Assembly: GCA_005888395.1 (NCBI GenBank)
Contig: VAXF01000045.1
Span: 1 to 6,802, forward strand
Direction of reading: 5' to 3'
DNA length: 6,802 nt
Source of the DNA: Actinomycetota bacterium
Lineage (GTDB): Bacteria; Actinomycetota; Acidimicrobiia; Acidimicrobiales; AC-25
Below the pieces are notes generated by a model. That model saw only the letters and a program-made list of their open reading frames with translations, had not been told where the DNA came from and did not search any database. Below, one piece after another: positions 6,361 to 6,802 of this stretch (position 1 is its first letter; each line of letters opens with the position of its first letter). A program made the translations under genes and the position numbers.

Positions 6361-6802
6361 GGCCGTTCGAGCTCCCGATCCACGCGTTCTGGTCATAGCC
6401 GCGCTGCTCCCAGTAGCCGCCCTCGACGGCCCGGGTGACGTGGATCGCGTCCAGCCACTTGCACGACTTGTAGCCGTACATCGGCGCGATGTACATGCGC
6501 ACCGGCCCTCCGTGCATGGTGGCGACGGGCTTGCGCTCCATCTCGTAGGCCACGATCACGTCGGGCCGCCGCGCCTGGTCGAGCGTGAGGCTCTCGGTGT
6601 AGGTGCCGTCGAAGGAATGGAAGCTCACGGCGCCGGCGCCGGGCCGCACCCCCGCGGCCGCCAGCACGTCGGCCAGCCGGACCCCTGCCCACTCCACGTG
6701 GTGGACGCGCCATCCGGTGACGCACTGGAAGTCCTTCACCAGCCGCGTCTGCGGCATCGCCTTCAGGTCGGCGAGGGTGAGCGTCGTCGGGTGCTCGACG
6801 AG
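6341..6802 (-). CDS. Molybdopterin-dependent oxidoreductase, sulfite oxidase/MsrP fold (C-terminal part, 5' end outside window)
   Basis: The frame is open from the right edge to a TGA at 6341-6343 and gives 153 residues. It contains FQCVTGW (25-31), whose Cys27 is the expected molybdenum ligand of the Oxidored_molyb family. It is followed by GVRLADVLAAAGV, the substrate-side region SFHSFDGTYTESL, and HGGPVRMYIAPMYGYKSCKWL, the conserved block that holds the cofactor. The end, GYWEQRGYDQNAWIG, is typical of the short actinobacterial members that lack the C-terminal dimerisation domain of true sulfite oxidases. The N-terminus, including any Tat signal, lies outside. An internal ATG at 6757 is not the start because the family fold continues upstream of it (PTTLTLADLKAMP). 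Its substrate is unknown; sulfite oxidation or repair of oxidised methionine are possibilities. It overlaps the following cytochrome gene, suggesting a two-component system. Confidence 0.85.
   Translation of the reverse strand, partial: LVEHPTTLTLADLKAMPQTRLVKDFQCVTGWRVHHVEWAGVRLADVLAAAGVRPGAGAVSFHSFDGTYTESLTLDQARRPDVIVAYEMERKPVATMHGGPVRMYIAPMYGYKSCKWLDAIHVTRAVEGGYWEQRGYDQNAWIGSSNGRDDSPV

Noticed and set aside
4993..6438. Long plus-strand open frame of 481 residues opposite lgt and the cytochrome gene
   Set aside because: The translation is low-complexity, rich in Arg, Asp, Pro and Val, and matches no fold. It is the expected antisense shadow of high-GC genes that have clear family motifs.

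Overview
The window is high-GC, densely packed bacterial DNA. The protein families (a DUF3107 protein, a pair of soluble Get3/ArsA-like ATPases resembling mycobacterial Rv3679/Rv3680, an actinobacterial-style Lgt, GTG and TTG starts) point to an actinobacterium. I favour a member of the Acidimicrobiia or a relative, but that placement is inferred from protein character and was not computed. I see no phage, IS element, CRISPR array, tRNA or rRNA. No stretch longer than 34 bases lacks a gene.

Left part (1-2466): a PHP-type phosphoesterase gene, probably a histidinol-phosphatase, runs off the left edge on the minus strand. It is separated by 34 bp from a divergent plus-strand gene for a secreted cell-wall hydrolase. 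That gene encodes a signal peptide, a beta-rich N-terminal region, a zinc amidase domain of the PGRP/Amidase_2 type, a FlgD-like Ig domain and three CWB2 cell-wall-binding repeats. As given it is broken by a one-base frame change near position 526: the signal peptide lies in one frame (131-592) and the catalytic and anchoring domains in another (526-2466). One added G there would join them into a single protein of about 778 residues.

Right part (2453-6802, all minus strand, transcribed right to left): a tight probable operon of six genes with junctions from a 12-base gap to a 20-base overlap. In order of transcription it holds a molybdopterin oxidoreductase of the sulfite oxidase/MsrP fold (5' end outside the window), a four-helix cytochrome b561-like subunit, Lgt (prolipoprotein diacylglyceryl transferase), a small DUF3107 protein, and two Get3/ArsA-like ATPases whose stop and start codons overlap. 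The first two probably form an electron-transfer pair, with the membrane cytochrome feeding the molybdoenzyme. The last four put lipoprotein maturation next to ATPases related to tail-anchored-protein targeting factors, which suggests, without proving, a shared role in membrane or envelope protein biogenesis. The operon converges on the amidase gene with a 14-bp overlap of the two 3' ends, and no terminator hairpin is evident between them.

The items most worth a second look are the frameshifted amidase, the lgt-DUF3107-ATPase-ATPase linkage, the unequal Walker A motifs in the ATPase pair, and the unusual active-site signature of Lgt.
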